A DNA stretch of 64,000 nt from a bacterium (GTDB lineage Bacteria > Bacteroidota > Ignavibacteria > SZUA-365), in contig JAHLLD010000001.1 of NCBI GenBank assembly GCA_020444325.1, positions 644,964 to 708,963 of the forward strand, in the 5' to 3' direction. Shown here one piece after another: positions 52,263 to 61,014 of the stretch. Under the pieces are notes generated by a model. It was not told the origin of the DNA, ran no database searches, and saw only the letters and a program-made list of their open reading frames with translations. A program made the translations under genes and the position numbers. Positions within the stretch are counted from its first letter, which is position 1. Each line of letters starts with the position of its first letter.

Positions 52263-53054
52263 CTACGCCCCTTCCTGTTCGCTTTTCGAATTCTCCCCGT
52301 TGCCGGATTCTTCCTCATCCTTCCCTGCAGCATTCTCACCCTGCAACTCCTCCACATCCCTCAGTTCGAGTTTTCCTGCAAGAATGGATCCGGATATGAT
52401 CAATTTCTCCGTGTGCTGCACTCCGGGTGGATTCCCCAGCACGCGCCTGTCGCGCGCCTCGCCCATGCTGCTGCTCATCTGCAGCGTGACATGCCACGAC
52501 TCGGGAATGAACAGCGTGACCGCGCTGCCGTATATGGCCGCATGAAGTTTCATGGTGACGGGGGACGCATCGCACCGCGTGAGATCACAGTCGAGATGAG
52601 CGAGTACGGCGGTCAGGCGTCCCCCCTCAAAGCTGTCGCTCTCCACCGTGTAATGCGCATCATGAAGGATCTCGCTCACCTGGAGGCGATCATCCGTCCG
52701 TGTTCGTTCGAGCCGCTTCTTCTTGGGCTGGATGAAGATCAGCCAGAGTCCCAGGATGACCATCGCATACGGCCAGTACGACAGGAGATTCCCCGGCAGC
52801 CAGCCGAACACGAGTATCTGAAGGAAGACGCCAACGGCGATCAGCTGCAGTCCCCCGGCAAAATCCTTTGACTTCCCCGAGACAATGCGCGAAACCCCCA
52901 TCGCCACGACAATGAGCGGCCAGAAATTGAGCACCATCTCAAACACCCAGCCGAAACTGAACAGCTGAAGATTCCCGAACAGCAAAATCGCGCCCACTGC
53001 GATCAATATCGCGGGCAGCCAGCTCTGGGAAGAAGATTTCTGTTTTCGGGCCAT
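52263..53054 (-). CDS. LiaI/LiaF-like membrane protein
   Basis: 263 aa. Four N-terminal helices in pairs with GNLQLFSFGW and FWPLIVVAMGVSRI, the DUF5668/LiaI-LiaF transmembrane pattern. A basic linker (IQPKKKRLERTRTDD) precedes a cytosolic-type beta-domain (about 145-235) like the LiaF C-terminal domain (VESDSFEGGRLTAVLAHLDCDLTRCD, IYGSAVTLFIPESWHVTLQMSSSMG). The acidic tail is long and low-complexity. LiaF-type proteins modulate envelope-stress signalling in Firmicutes; here no LiaRS pair is visible. Separated from ClC by 45 nt and converging on it. Confidence 0.8.
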   Translation of the reverse strand: MARKQKSSSQSWLPAILIAVGAILLFGNLQLFSFGWVFEMVLNFWPLIVVAMGVSRIVSGKSKDFAGGLQLIAVGVFLQILVFGWLPGNLLSYWPYAMVILGLWLIFIQPKKKRLERTRTDDRLQVSEILHDAHYTVESDSFEGGRLTAVLAHLDCDLTRCDASPVTMKLHAAIYGSAVTLFIPESWHVTLQMSSSMGEARDRRVLGNPPGVQHTEKLIISGSILAGKLELRDVEELQGENAAGKDEEESGNGENSKSEQEGA

Positions 53055-53135
53055 GGATACGCTATGTGAGAAAGGACTATGGCAATATCCGCAGTGTGAA
53101 GGAATCGCGCAAGAAAAATCTTGTGTTTACAGTAA

Positions 53136-53158
53136 TTTCAGAATTGACTGAAAACAGT
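53136..53158. promoter_or_regulatory. Candidate operator of the GbsR/MarR regulator
   Basis: Two overlapping dyads: TTTCAG-AATTGA-CTGAAA (53136-53153) and ACTG-AAAA-CAGT (53147-53158). They cover the -35 box of the next promoter, as expected for autorepression. Confidence 0.45.
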
Positions 53159-53172
53159 GAAACTTTTATATT
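53144..53172 (+). promoter_or_regulatory. Promoter of the GbsR-Lol-like operon
   Basis: TTGACT, 17-nt spacer, TATATT, 29 nt before the regulator's ATG. It overlaps the dyads listed as a candidate operator. Confidence 0.6.
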
Positions 53173-53201
53173 GACTGCGCGTAGGCATTCGAGGTAAGGA
53201 A

Positions 53202-53672
53202 ATGAGCAAAAACAAAGACGACATAAAACGAGAATTCATTGAGGACATGGCACGCACCTGTGAGCAGACGTTCGGACTGCCGCGGATGGGGGGACGCATC
53301 TGGGGTGTGCTACTCACAACGGAGAAAGAACAGCTCTCGAGCGAAGAACTGATGGAAGAAGTGCATGCGAGCAGGGGCTCGGTCAGCACCATGGTGCGCA
53401 TGCTCGAACGCGTGGGATTCATCAAGCGCGTCACGGTACGGGGCGACCGCCGCCATTTCTACTCCGCGTCAGGAGCGGAATCACTGTTGCACGCCGAGCT
53501 CGCGAGTATCAAGCTGTTCATTCAGCTCATGGAGCGCGGGAAACAAGTAATGAACCCGAAGGATAAAAAGGGAGTTGCGCGACTCGAGGAAATCAGGGCA
53601 CTGATGATGTTCTTCGAGTCCGAATACAAGGGATTGTTGAACAGATGGCATCAAAAGAAGGATAAGAAATGA
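53202..53672 (+). CDS. GbsR/MarR-family transcriptional regulator
   Basis: 156-aa winged-helix repressor. N-terminal EDMARTCEQTFGLPRMGGRIWGVLLTTEKEQLSSEELMEE matches the GbsR group. The recognition helix follows (ASRGSVSTMVRMLERVGFIKRVTVRGDRRHFYSA), with RRH at the wing. The C-terminal half is helical, for dimerisation. The ligand is unknown; Bacillus GbsR senses choline. Its stop overlaps the start of the LolA-like gene (ATGA), so it is part of the transport operon it probably controls. Confidence 0.88.
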   Translation: MSKNKDDIKREFIEDMARTCEQTFGLPRMGGRIWGVLLTTEKEQLSSEELMEEVHASRGSVSTMVRMLERVGFIKRVTVRGDRRHFYSASGAESLLHAELASIKLFIQLMERGKQVMNPKDKKGVARLEEIRALMMFFESEYKGLLNRWHQKKDKK

Positions 53673-54415
53673 AGCATGTAATGATCCTCATCCTTGTGCT
53701 TGTCGCAAGCCAGGTGCTTCAGGCACAGACGGCGGACGAAATCATCGACAAGGCCGAAAACCTGCTGCAGGGAAAGACCAGCCGCGGGACATACGAAATG
53801 AACGTCGTCACCCCGGAATACGAGCGCAGCATGAAAATGGAGTACTGGTGGGATGGCGAGAATGACAAAGCACTTATCAAGACCATTGCGCCGGTGAAGG
53901 AAGCGGGAAACAAATGGCTGAAAATCGGCAATGAAATGTGGAATTATCTGCGGACGACGGAAACCACGATTAAAATTCCTCCGTCGATGATGCTGCAGTC
54001 CTGGAACGGTTCGGATTTCACCAACGACGATCTCGCCCGCGAATCCGACGTCAGTGATGACTACACGCACAAACTCCTGCAGGAGGAGAAAATTCATGGG
54101 GAGGATTGCTGGAAAATTGCATCCACACCGAAACCGGACGCCCCCGTTGTCTGGGGAAAGCTGTATACCTGGGTCCGAAAGGCAGATTATCTTCCCGCCA
54201 TCGTCCAGTACTACGATGAAAAGGGAACCCTGGTGCGCTACATGGTTTACTCCGATTACAAAACCATGGATGATCGGAAAATCCCTGCGAAGTGGACCAT
54301 GTACAACAAGGTGAAAGAGGGGCACAAGACGGAATTCATCATCGATAAAGTCGATTTCAACGCCGACATCCCTGACCGCATATTCTCTTTCCGTGAACTG
54401 GAACGGGGGAACTGA
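53669..54415 (+). CDS. LolA-like outer-membrane lipoprotein-sorting protein
   Basis: 248 aa. Signal peptide ILILVLVASQVLQAQ, then a half-barrel like LolA/COG2834: DEIIDKAENLLQGKTSRGTYEMNVVTPEYERSMKMEYWWDGENDKALIKTIAPVKEAGNKWLKIGNEMWNYL. It then runs KIPPSMMLQSWNGSDFTNDDLARESDVSDDY, GEDCWKIASTPKP and LPAIVQYYDEKGTLVRYMVYSDY. The mature domain would carry lipidic cargo in the periplasm. This variant (DUF4292/outer-membrane lipoprotein-sorting type) often sits with ABC or RND exporters. Overlaps the regulator gene by 4 nt and is followed 2 nt later by the first permease. Confidence 0.87.
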   Translation: MKHVMILILVLVASQVLQAQTADEIIDKAENLLQGKTSRGTYEMNVVTPEYERSMKMEYWWDGENDKALIKTIAPVKEAGNKWLKIGNEMWNYLRTTETTIKIPPSMMLQSWNGSDFTNDDLARESDVSDDYTHKLLQEEKIHGEDCWKIASTPKPDAPVVWGKLYTWVRKADYLPAIVQYYDEKGTLVRYMVYSDYKTMDDRKIPAKWTMYNKVKEGHKTEFIIDKVDFNADIPDRIFSFRELERGN

Positions 54416-54417
54416 GC

Positions 54418-55647
54418 GTGAGACTCCTCACAAAGCTTGCCTGGCGCAACCTCTGGCGCAATCGTCGAAGAACGCTGATCACGATTTCCGCCATCGTCTT
54501 CGCCACCCTGCTGTCGCTTGTCATGCGCGGCATACAGCTTGGGACATACGATCAGAATATCAGCTGGGCGCTGAACCTCTTTTCCGGCTACATTCAGCTG
54601 CAGAATCCGGAATTCAAAGATAACCCGTCCCTCCACCGCAGCTTCTTCTTCACGAAGGAGATGCGTCAGGAGCTGGAAAATGACGATCGGGTTCGCGGCT
54701 TTGCGCCGCGGGTGTATGGCGATGGACTGATCAGCTTCAAACAGAATTCGCTCGGCGCCGCACTTTTCGGGATTGATCCGGCAGTGGAGCGCAACGTGAC
54801 GCGCATGGCGGATAAGATCAATGCAGGACGCATGATCGCCTCCGCGAAGGCGTATGAAATTGTGCTCGGACGAACACTGCTGAAAAATCTCAATGCGGAT
54901 GTCGGCGATACTGTCGTCATCCTTTCGCAGGGATATGACGGGGCGCTGGGAAATATGAAATACCGCATCGTGGGCAGTGTGCGCACGGGCATGCAGGATT
55001 TTGACCGCGCAGCCGTGTTTATGGGGATAGACAATCTGCAGCAGCTGGTCACCATGCACGGCCGCGTGTCAGTGGTCGCCATTGCCCTGCATGACCTTCA
55101 CGACATCGACGATGTCTCCGAGGATTTGAATGCACGCCTGGATACGAGCAAGGTGAGCGTGCTCCCGTGGGAAGAGGTGATGCCCGACATGAAACAGGGG
55201 ATAGAACTCGATAACTACAGTGGCATGCTCATGCTTGCCATCCTGATCGTTATCGTTGCCTTCGGCATACTGAATACAGTGCTTATGTCTGTCACCGAGC
55301 GCTTCAGGGAATTCGGCATCCTGCTCTCCATCGGTATGCCACAACGGCAGCTGGTGACGCTCGTTCTGATCGAAACGGTATACATGCTGCTGATAGGTAT
55401 CATTATCGGCAACATTCTGGCGCTGGGGATAAACATGTACCTCGAGGCCAATCCGATCACCCTGACCGGCGATTACGCCGCGATGACGGAAGAATACGGA
55501 TGGCTGCCGGTCATGCCGAGCATTGTCCTGCCATCGAGCATGTTCAATACCTCGATCGCCATTCTTTCCATATCCCTGCTTGCCGCACTGTATCCACTCT
55601 ATCGTGTCTTCACGCTCGAACCACTTAAAGGAATAAGGTACACCTGA
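54418..55647 (+). CDS. FtsX/LolE-type ABC transporter permease 1
   Basis: 409 aa, start GTG 54418. Typical type VII ABC permease: N-terminal helix after the basic KLAWRNLWRNRRRTLI motif, a large periplasmic MacB/LolE-like domain (about 45-265), then three helices (MLAILIVIVAFGILNTVLMSVTERFREFGILLSIG, LVLIETVYMLLIGIIIGNILAL, and the last near 385-400 ending RVFTLEPLKGIRYT). It forms a heterodimer with the following permease, probably with LolD-like ATPase. 2 nt after the LolA-like gene. Confidence 0.88.
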   Translation: MRLLTKLAWRNLWRNRRRTLITISAIVFATLLSLVMRGIQLGTYDQNISWALNLFSGYIQLQNPEFKDNPSLHRSFFFTKEMRQELENDDRVRGFAPRVYGDGLISFKQNSLGAALFGIDPAVERNVTRMADKINAGRMIASAKAYEIVLGRTLLKNLNADVGDTVVILSQGYDGALGNMKYRIVGSVRTGMQDFDRAAVFMGIDNLQQLVTMHGRVSVVAIALHDLHDIDDVSEDLNARLDTSKVSVLPWEEVMPDMKQGIELDNYSGMLMLAILIVIVAFGILNTVLMSVTERFREFGILLSIGMPQRQLVTLVLIETVYMLLIGIIIGNILALGINMYLEANPITLTGDYAAMTEEYGWLPVMPSIVLPSSMFNTSIAILSISLLAALYPLYRVFTLEPLKGIRYT

Positions 55648-55648
55648 G

Positions 55649-56863
55649 ATGCTGCTCACCATTGCCTGGAGAAATCTCTGGCGGAACAAGCGCCGCTCCG
55701 TGATCGTGCTGACTTCCATCATCGTTGGCATCACTGCCGTGATGTTCAATGATGGACTCTCAATCGGCATGATCCGGCAGATGCTTGAAAACTCCATCGG
55801 ATCCCACGTCTCCCATATACAGATTCATTCAAAGGGATTCAACGACAACCGTGTCATTCAAAACGCGATTCCAAGTAATTCAAAAGTTGAAAATGTGCTT
55901 GCATCCACGCAAGGGATAAAGCACTGGAGTCCGCGCGTGCTCAGCTTTGGTCTTCTGAGCAGCGCATTGAACTCCTCGGGCGGCATCATCGTCGGAGTGA
56001 ATCCGCAACAGGAAAAGGATGTCACCACAATCAAGCGATCCATCATCGAGGGTACGTATCTCACCGGTGCAGCGCATGAAGTGGTGATTGGACGCAGACT
56101 GGCGGACAAACTCAAGGTCGGACTCGGAGACAAGGTCGTGGGTATGGCTTCCGCGCTGAGCGGTGATGTTGGTTCCGAGCTGTATCGTGTCACCGGGATT
56201 TTTGAAACCGTGAGCTCGGAGTTCGACAAGTCGTACATGTTCACCTCCATCTCGGATGCGCGCAATATGCTGGAGCTGGGAGACCGGACGCTCGAATATG
56301 CGGTCATCGTCAGCGACATCAACAAGGTGGAAGATGTCGCCGCGGAGCTGCGACACAAACTCGGGGACAAGTATGAAGTTCTCACCTATATCGATCTGCT
56401 GCCGATTCTTGTTTCCCAGGTCGACATGTACAAAACCATGATGTACGTCGTCTACCTGATCATTGCGCTCGCCATGATCTTCGGCATCGTGAACACCATG
56501 TTGATGTCCGTCTTTGAACGCATCAATGAATTCGGCGTGCTCATGGCCATCGGCATGCGAGTCAGCCGCATCTTCTACATGGTGCTTATCGAGGCGGGCA
56601 CGCTCGGCGTGATAGGCACGGGAGCGGGACTGCTGCTCGGGACGGGCCTGCTGCTGATCTTCTCGAGCGTGGGAATCGATTTCAGTGTGTTCTCGGAGGG
56701 ACTCACATCCTTCGGCGTCGGTGCCGTGATTTATCCGCGCCTGACGATCGATACGATTCTCAACGTCATCGTAATCATTCCACTCACGACGGTGCTCGGC
56801 GCCGTATACCCGGCCTGGCGCGCGATGCGTCTGCAGCCGGTCACCGCAATCCGATACGTCTAA
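55649..56863 (+). CDS. FtsX/LolE-type ABC transporter permease 2
   Basis: 404 aa, paralogous to the preceding gene: LLTIAWRNLWRNKRRSVIVLTSIIVG, a periplasmic domain, then MYVVYLIIALAMIFGIVNTMLMSVFERINEFGVLMAIG and the closing RAMRLQPVTAIRYV. The two products are clearly homologous, and the shared WRNLWRNxRR motif suggests duplication. One-nucleotide gap to gene 1. Confidence 0.88.
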   Translation: MLLTIAWRNLWRNKRRSVIVLTSIIVGITAVMFNDGLSIGMIRQMLENSIGSHVSHIQIHSKGFNDNRVIQNAIPSNSKVENVLASTQGIKHWSPRVLSFGLLSSALNSSGGIIVGVNPQQEKDVTTIKRSIIEGTYLTGAAHEVVIGRRLADKLKVGLGDKVVGMASALSGDVGSELYRVTGIFETVSSEFDKSYMFTSISDARNMLELGDRTLEYAVIVSDINKVEDVAAELRHKLGDKYEVLTYIDLLPILVSQVDMYKTMMYVVYLIIALAMIFGIVNTMLMSVFERINEFGVLMAIGMRVSRIFYMVLIEAGTLGVIGTGAGLLLGTGLLLIFSSVGIDFSVFSEGLTSFGVGAVIYPRLTIDTILNVIVIIPLTTVLGAVYPAWRAMRLQPVTAIRYV

Positions 56864-56899
56864 CACTGATTTTACGCAACGCAATATCTGGACCATATC

Positions 56900-57595
56900 A
56901 TGGAAGTCATTCGACTCGAGAAGGTAGAAAAAACATATTCTGATAACGGCGTGCCCGTGCACGCCCTGCGCGGCATCGATCTCAGTATCTCGCAGGGGGA
57001 ATTTACCGTGATAGCGGGTCCCTCAGGCTCCGGGAAAACCACGTTGCTCAATATCATGGGCGCGCTCGATCAGGCCACAAAAGGGAAGGTCTTCCTGGAG
57101 AAGGAGAACGTCGGTGACAAGGCGCGTGATGAAATATCCGCGTTTCGTCTCGAAAAACTGGGCTTCGTATTCCAGGCGTATAATCTCATTCCGGTGCTGA
57201 CCGCGATGGAGAATATCGAGTTCACCATGATGCTGCTCGGCATCGAGCAGGAGCAGCGCCGCGAACGGGCACGCGAGGTCATGCGGGAATTGAGTATTGA
57301 AGAGCTGGCGGACAAGCGTCCCAACGAGATGAGCGGCGGACAACAGCAGCGTGTTGCTGTCGCACGGGCCATCGTCAACAATCCTTCCATCATCCTGGCG
57401 GACGAACCGACGGCCAACCTGGACTCCGAGACCGGAGCCAACCTGCTCGACCTTATGGAGCGCATGAACCGCGAGCACAACCTCACGTTCATTTTTTCCT
57501 CACACGATCAGCAGGTCATCGACCGGGCCCGCAGGCTTATCATCTTGACGGATGGTATGATCGAGCGGGATGAGATTGTGAAATCGGACGACTGA
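56900..57595 (+). CDS. LolD/MacB-type ABC transporter ATP-binding protein
   Basis: 231 aa. Walker A GPSGSGKTT, Q-loop FVFQAYNLIPVLTAMEN, signature MSGGQQQRVAVARAI, Walker B ILADEPTANLDSETG and H-loop FSSHDQQV. This is the usual MacB/LolD subfamily size and sequence (EKTYSDNGVPVHALRGIDLSISQGEFTVIAGPSG). It powers the two permeases. The stop overlaps the start of the outer-membrane protein gene by 1 nt (TGATG). Confidence 0.95.
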   Translation: MEVIRLEKVEKTYSDNGVPVHALRGIDLSISQGEFTVIAGPSGSGKTTLLNIMGALDQATKGKVFLEKENVGDKARDEISAFRLEKLGFVFQAYNLIPVLTAMENIEFTMMLLGIEQEQRRERAREVMRELSIEELADKRPNEMSGGQQQRVAVARAIVNNPSIILADEPTANLDSETGANLLDLMERMNREHNLTFIFSSHDQQVIDRARRLIILTDGMIERDEIVKSDD

Positions 57596-58791
57596 TGGAG
57601 AAGGGAATGCTGTTTCGAACAGGCATGAAGATGCTCGCCGTATGCTGTGGTGCCCTGATCTTCCTGCTTCCGGGGGCACTCGTCGCACAGCCGGAGCTGG
57701 AGTTTTCCGGGTACGTGGTGGACCTGCCCATGTATCAGCGTCTGCCGGATTATTCGGAAGTATTCGGCGTCGTGCCCGCTGCATTTCCTGCCGACAGAAA
57801 CATGAGCCTCAATCTCACGCGGCTCCGCCTGCGTCCCATCCTTCGCATGTGGGAAGGCGCCAGTCTTTCCCTCGAACATGAAATGACACTGGCCGTCAGC
57901 TCACAGAATCTCCTGTTCGAAGAGGGAGCGGACATGGCCGGCAGACAGGTGGTTGACCTGCGATGGCGTCCCGTAGACAAGGAACATGTGCAGCTACAGC
58001 ATTTTGTCGACCGGCTGTACTTCCGGCAGAATTTCGTTTGGGGCAGCATCATTGCCGGACGGCAGCGCATCTCCTGGGGCACGGGACGCATCTGGAATCC
58101 GACCGACCTGTTCAATCCCATCAACCCTCTCAGTTTCGATAAAATAGAGAAGGACGGCGCGGATGCGTTGTCGTTCAAATACTATATCGGCAATTTCACG
58201 GACCTGCAGTTCGTCGTCAATCCGAAGAAGCACAAGGCGGGAAATTACGCCATGCGTTTCCGCTCGAATGTCGACGAGTTCGACCTGTCCGCCATGGGTG
58301 GCTGGTTCGATGATCGTCCCGTATTCGGTGGTGATTTTGCCGGAAACCTCTTCGATGCCGGTGTGCGCGGCGAGTTCATATACTCCGGCGTGCAGGATGA
58401 AACCGATGCCTACGTGCGTTTCATTCTCGGTGCGGACTATCAGCTCACCTCGAAGCTCTATCTCGTCACCGAGTACCTGCACAATGGCGAAGGTGCCGCC
58501 TCGCCGGGCAAGTACGATGTTCTGCGACTCTTTCGCGGTGAGATTCTCAACCTCGGACGCGATTACATGTATCTCGGGGGTACCTACAAGCTGCATCCGC
58601 TCGTGGTCGCCAGTTTTGGAGGAAGTACCGGACTCGGAGACGGCAGCGGTTACATCAGCCTGAACGCTACCTGGTCGACTTCAGATAATTCTTCGCTGAC
58701 AGCAGGGATGCTCCTGCCATGGGGTGAAGCGCTCGATGAGTACTGGTACTACCCCTCGTCACTGTATCTGCAGGGAGATTTTTACTTTTAG
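57595..58791 (+). CDS. Outer-membrane beta-barrel protein of the Lol-like operon
   Basis: 398 aa. Signal peptide MKMLAVCCGALIFLLPGALVAQ, then alternating strands rich in aromatic and Gly residues ending in YLQGDFYF (terminal Phe), as in OMPs. Blocks such as IAGRQRISWGTGRIWNPTDLFNPINPLSFD recall alginate-export/DUF1302-like porins, where a strand carries a G-R-x-x-x-x-W-G pattern. The final strand FYF fits Bam recognition. It starts inside the ATPase stop codon. A LolA-like carrier, permease pair, ATPase and barrel in one operon suggest an envelope-spanning lipid or lipoprotein export route. Confidence 0.78.
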   Translation: MEKGMLFRTGMKMLAVCCGALIFLLPGALVAQPELEFSGYVVDLPMYQRLPDYSEVFGVVPAAFPADRNMSLNLTRLRLRPILRMWEGASLSLEHEMTLAVSSQNLLFEEGADMAGRQVVDLRWRPVDKEHVQLQHFVDRLYFRQNFVWGSIIAGRQRISWGTGRIWNPTDLFNPINPLSFDKIEKDGADALSFKYYIGNFTDLQFVVNPKKHKAGNYAMRFRSNVDEFDLSAMGGWFDDRPVFGGDFAGNLFDAGVRGEFIYSGVQDETDAYVRFILGADYQLTSKLYLVTEYLHNGEGAASPGKYDVLRLFRGEILNLGRDYMYLGGTYKLHPLVVASFGGSTGLGDGSGYISLNATWSTSDNSSLTAGMLLPWGEALDEYWYYPSSLYLQGDFYF

Positions 58792-58948
58792 TCCTGAAAA
58801 ATCATAAACTTGCACTCAGTTCACGACAAAAATTCTCTGTAATGGAGATATTCTGGTGCATTGCTTCTCAATATCTTCCTCTCTATTTTTGAAGAAGCAC
58901 GATGTGCACCGTGCATTTATCGTTTCATCTTACAGAAAGGTACCTGAA

Positions 58949-59179
58949 ATGATCGTAATCACTGATGATTGCATCAACTGCGCAGCATGCATTGACGAAT
59001 GTCCCAGCAATGCTATTTTCGATGCCGGCGAATCCTACGAAGTGAACGGTGAAACTCGTCCGCCGATGAGCGAAGAGTACACCTTCAGCGTTCCCGAACT
59101 CTGCACCATGTGCGAAGGATTCTCCGATACCCCGACCTGCATCGACGTGTGCCCGTCGGATGCAATCATTGACGAATAG
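58949..59179 (+). CDS. Ferredoxin with two 4Fe-4S clusters
   Basis: 76 aa from ATG 58949 (AAAGG upstream). Two cysteine sets: CINCAACIDECPSNAI and CTMCEGFSDTPTCIDVCPSDAI, the second with a short insert between the second and third Cys. This is the YfhL/bacterial 2[4Fe-4S] pattern (CxxCxxCxxxCP, then CxxC-x8-CxxxCP). A general low-potential electron carrier. Monocistronic with a terminator; the carotenoid operon begins 187 nt later, and a link to it is speculative. Confidence 0.92.
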   Translation: MIVITDDCINCAACIDECPSNAIFDAGESYEVNGETRPPMSEEYTFSVPELCTMCEGFSDTPTCIDVCPSDAIIDE

Positions 59180-59212
59180 TCGCACTTCAGACGCATCTGT
59201 ATGAAGCGTCGC

Positions 59213-59247
59213 GCCGGAGAGTCACTGGACTCTCCGGCTTTTTTTTT
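59213..59247 (+). terminator. Terminator of the ferredoxin gene
   Basis: GCCGGAGAGTC-ACTG-GACTCTCCGGC stem followed by nine Ts. Confidence 0.95.
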
Positions 59248-59366
59248 GGTGGCGGGGGAGAGCATCGTGGAATTTTTCGTCCATGTCGTGGGTTATGTCT
59301 GTGTCGGATTGTTGCTTCTAAAATTACGTACCCTGTCATTCCCGGTATGCAAACACCGGGTATCAC

Positions 59367-59681
59367 ATGCTAGCACCGTACACGTACGCACTGCTGATGT
59401 TCCTGACGCTGCTTCCGGTTGTGCTGAAAGCGCGGGACGTCAATCTCCCCCTTGCGAAACACAGGGGGTCAGCACTGGCTGCGACTCTGATTGTCGCCGT
59501 GCCTTTCGTCGTGTGGGATGTCTTTGCGACAGCGGCGGGACACTGGAGTTTCTCTTCCCGGTTCACGACGGGACTTACGCTCGTGAACTTGCCCATTGAG
59601 GAAGTCCTTTTCTTCATCGTCGTTCCGTTGGCTTCGATACTGGTATGGGATACCGTAGGTTATCTGATAAAACGCCGATGA
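59367..59681 (+). CDS. crtYc: Lycopene cyclase domain protein, CrtYc-type subunit
   Basis: 104 aa, three helices. The conserved P-x-E-(E/D) motif is present as NLPIEEVLFFIVVPL. Such subunits pair with a CrtYd partner and cyclise lycopene ends; related fused CrtYcd and lycopene elongase families exist in actinobacteria and archaea. First gene of a carotenoid operon; its stop overlaps the ATG of the next gene (ATGA). Confidence 0.88.
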   Translation: MLAPYTYALLMFLTLLPVVLKARDVNLPLAKHRGSALAATLIVAVPFVVWDVFATAAGHWSFSSRFTTGLTLVNLPIEEVLFFIVVPLASILVWDTVGYLIKRR

Positions 59682-59983
59682 CGTACACGACCATGGCGAT
59701 AGCGGCAGCAGTGCTTGCGACACTGCTGGATTTGATCATCCTCAAGACGCGGCTTTTACTGACGCGGAGATTCTGGATGTTCTTCCTTGTCATGCTGCCA
59801 CTGTTTTTCGTCGTGAATGGTGTGCTGACTTCCCTGCCCGTGGTGCGCTATGCACCGGAAGCCATCATCGGTGTTCGACTCTGGACCATTCCTATCGAGG
59901 ATATTGCATACATGTTTTCACTGCTGACTCCCACCATCGCACTTTACGAGTGGCTTCAGCGCCGCCGAAAAACGGCCGTGTGA
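59678..59983 (+). CDS. crtYd: Lycopene cyclase domain protein, CrtYd-type subunit
   Basis: 101 aa from ATG 59678, with three helices and the matching motif WTIPIEDIAYMFSLL. The small size and operon position next to CrtYc indicate a heterodimeric cyclase. In-frame codons further upstream overlap CrtYc and are not needed. Confidence 0.87.
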   Translation: MTYTTMAIAAAVLATLLDLIILKTRLLLTRRFWMFFLVMLPLFFVVNGVLTSLPVVRYAPEAIIGVRLWTIPIEDIAYMFSLLTPTIALYEWLQRRRKTAV

Positions 59984-60022
59984 AAATGACAGGATACAGA
60001 CAGACTGAGACGGAGAACAGCC

Positions 60023-61009
60023 ATGAAGCAACAGGTGACATCACCCAATGCCGACGCTGAACTGAGCCGGGGTCCCGCGCTGGCATATGCACGCCTTCTG
60101 ACCCGCACGTATTCCAAGAGTTTTTTCCTCGCCACGCAATTCATGTCGCCTTCACGAAGGAGCGATGTGTACGCCGTGTACGCCTTCTGCCGGCATACGG
60201 ACAACATCGTCGATGCACCCCGGGAGCGAGATGCGAAGCGTATACAGCGTGAGCTCGATCACTGGCGTGACGAGCTGATCACAGCCTGGAAGACGGGGGA
60301 ATCGCAGCACCCCGTACTCGGTCTCTTCGTTGAAGTGCTGCATCGCTACGACATTCCCCTGCAGCTTCCGCTCGAACTGATTGACGGGGTGGAAATGGAT
60401 CTCACCTATGATCGTTACGAGCGCTTTCCGCAGCTGCGGCAGTTCTGCTATCATGTCGCATCCGTTGTGGGACTGATGATGACCTATGTGTTCGGCTACC
60501 GCGACAGCAGTGCCTTCCCTTATGCCGAGGCACTCGGTATCGCCATGCAGCTGACGAACATATTGCGTGATGTGGATGAGGACTGGACGATGCGCCGCAA
60601 GATCTACCTGCCGCTCGACGAATTGCGGGAATACGGTTTGGGCGAAGAAGATATTGCCGAACGCAGGAACAGCGAGAAAATGCGCCGTTTCATACAGGCG
60701 CAGGTTGAACGCGCGCACTCGTATTTCGAGTACGCGGAACAGGGCATTCCCCTGCTTGACAGGCAGGGACGCGCGGCGGTGCGCGCCGCTGCGACACTGT
60801 ACAGGGAAATTCTCGGTGAGATCGAGCGTGCGGAGTATGACGTGTTTGCGCAGCGTCCCGTCGTTTCCACCCGGCGCAAACTCGCCGTCCTTCTGCGCAT
60901 GTCGCTCACCGCACGTTTCGGACGCGCCGCGAAAGCAGGGGCTGAACGAAAGCCCGATGAGGATACGCTTACCGGTTCTTCACATCCACCAGTCAGTACG
61001 CTGGACTGA
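60023..61009 (+). CDS. crtB: Phytoene synthase
   Basis: 328 aa trans-isoprenyl diphosphate synthase condensing two GGPP to phytoene. First aspartate-rich motif FCRHTDNIVDAPRERD and second NILRDVDEDWTMRRKIYLPLDEL. Also VEMDLTYDRYERFPQLRQFCYHVASVVGLM and the C-terminal helices. About 30 residues longer than average at the C-terminus. 39 nt after crtYd. Confidence 0.95.
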   Translation: MKQQVTSPNADAELSRGPALAYARLLTRTYSKSFFLATQFMSPSRRSDVYAVYAFCRHTDNIVDAPRERDAKRIQRELDHWRDELITAWKTGESQHPVLGLFVEVLHRYDIPLQLPLELIDGVEMDLTYDRYERFPQLRQFCYHVASVVGLMMTYVFGYRDSSAFPYAEALGIAMQLTNILRDVDEDWTMRRKIYLPLDELREYGLGEEDIAERRNSEKMRRFIQAQVERAHSYFEYAEQGIPLLDRQGRAAVRAAATLYREILGEIERAEYDVFAQRPVVSTRRKLAVLLRMSLTARFGRAAKAGAERKPDEDTLTGSSHPPVSTLD

Positions 61010-61014
61010 AACGC

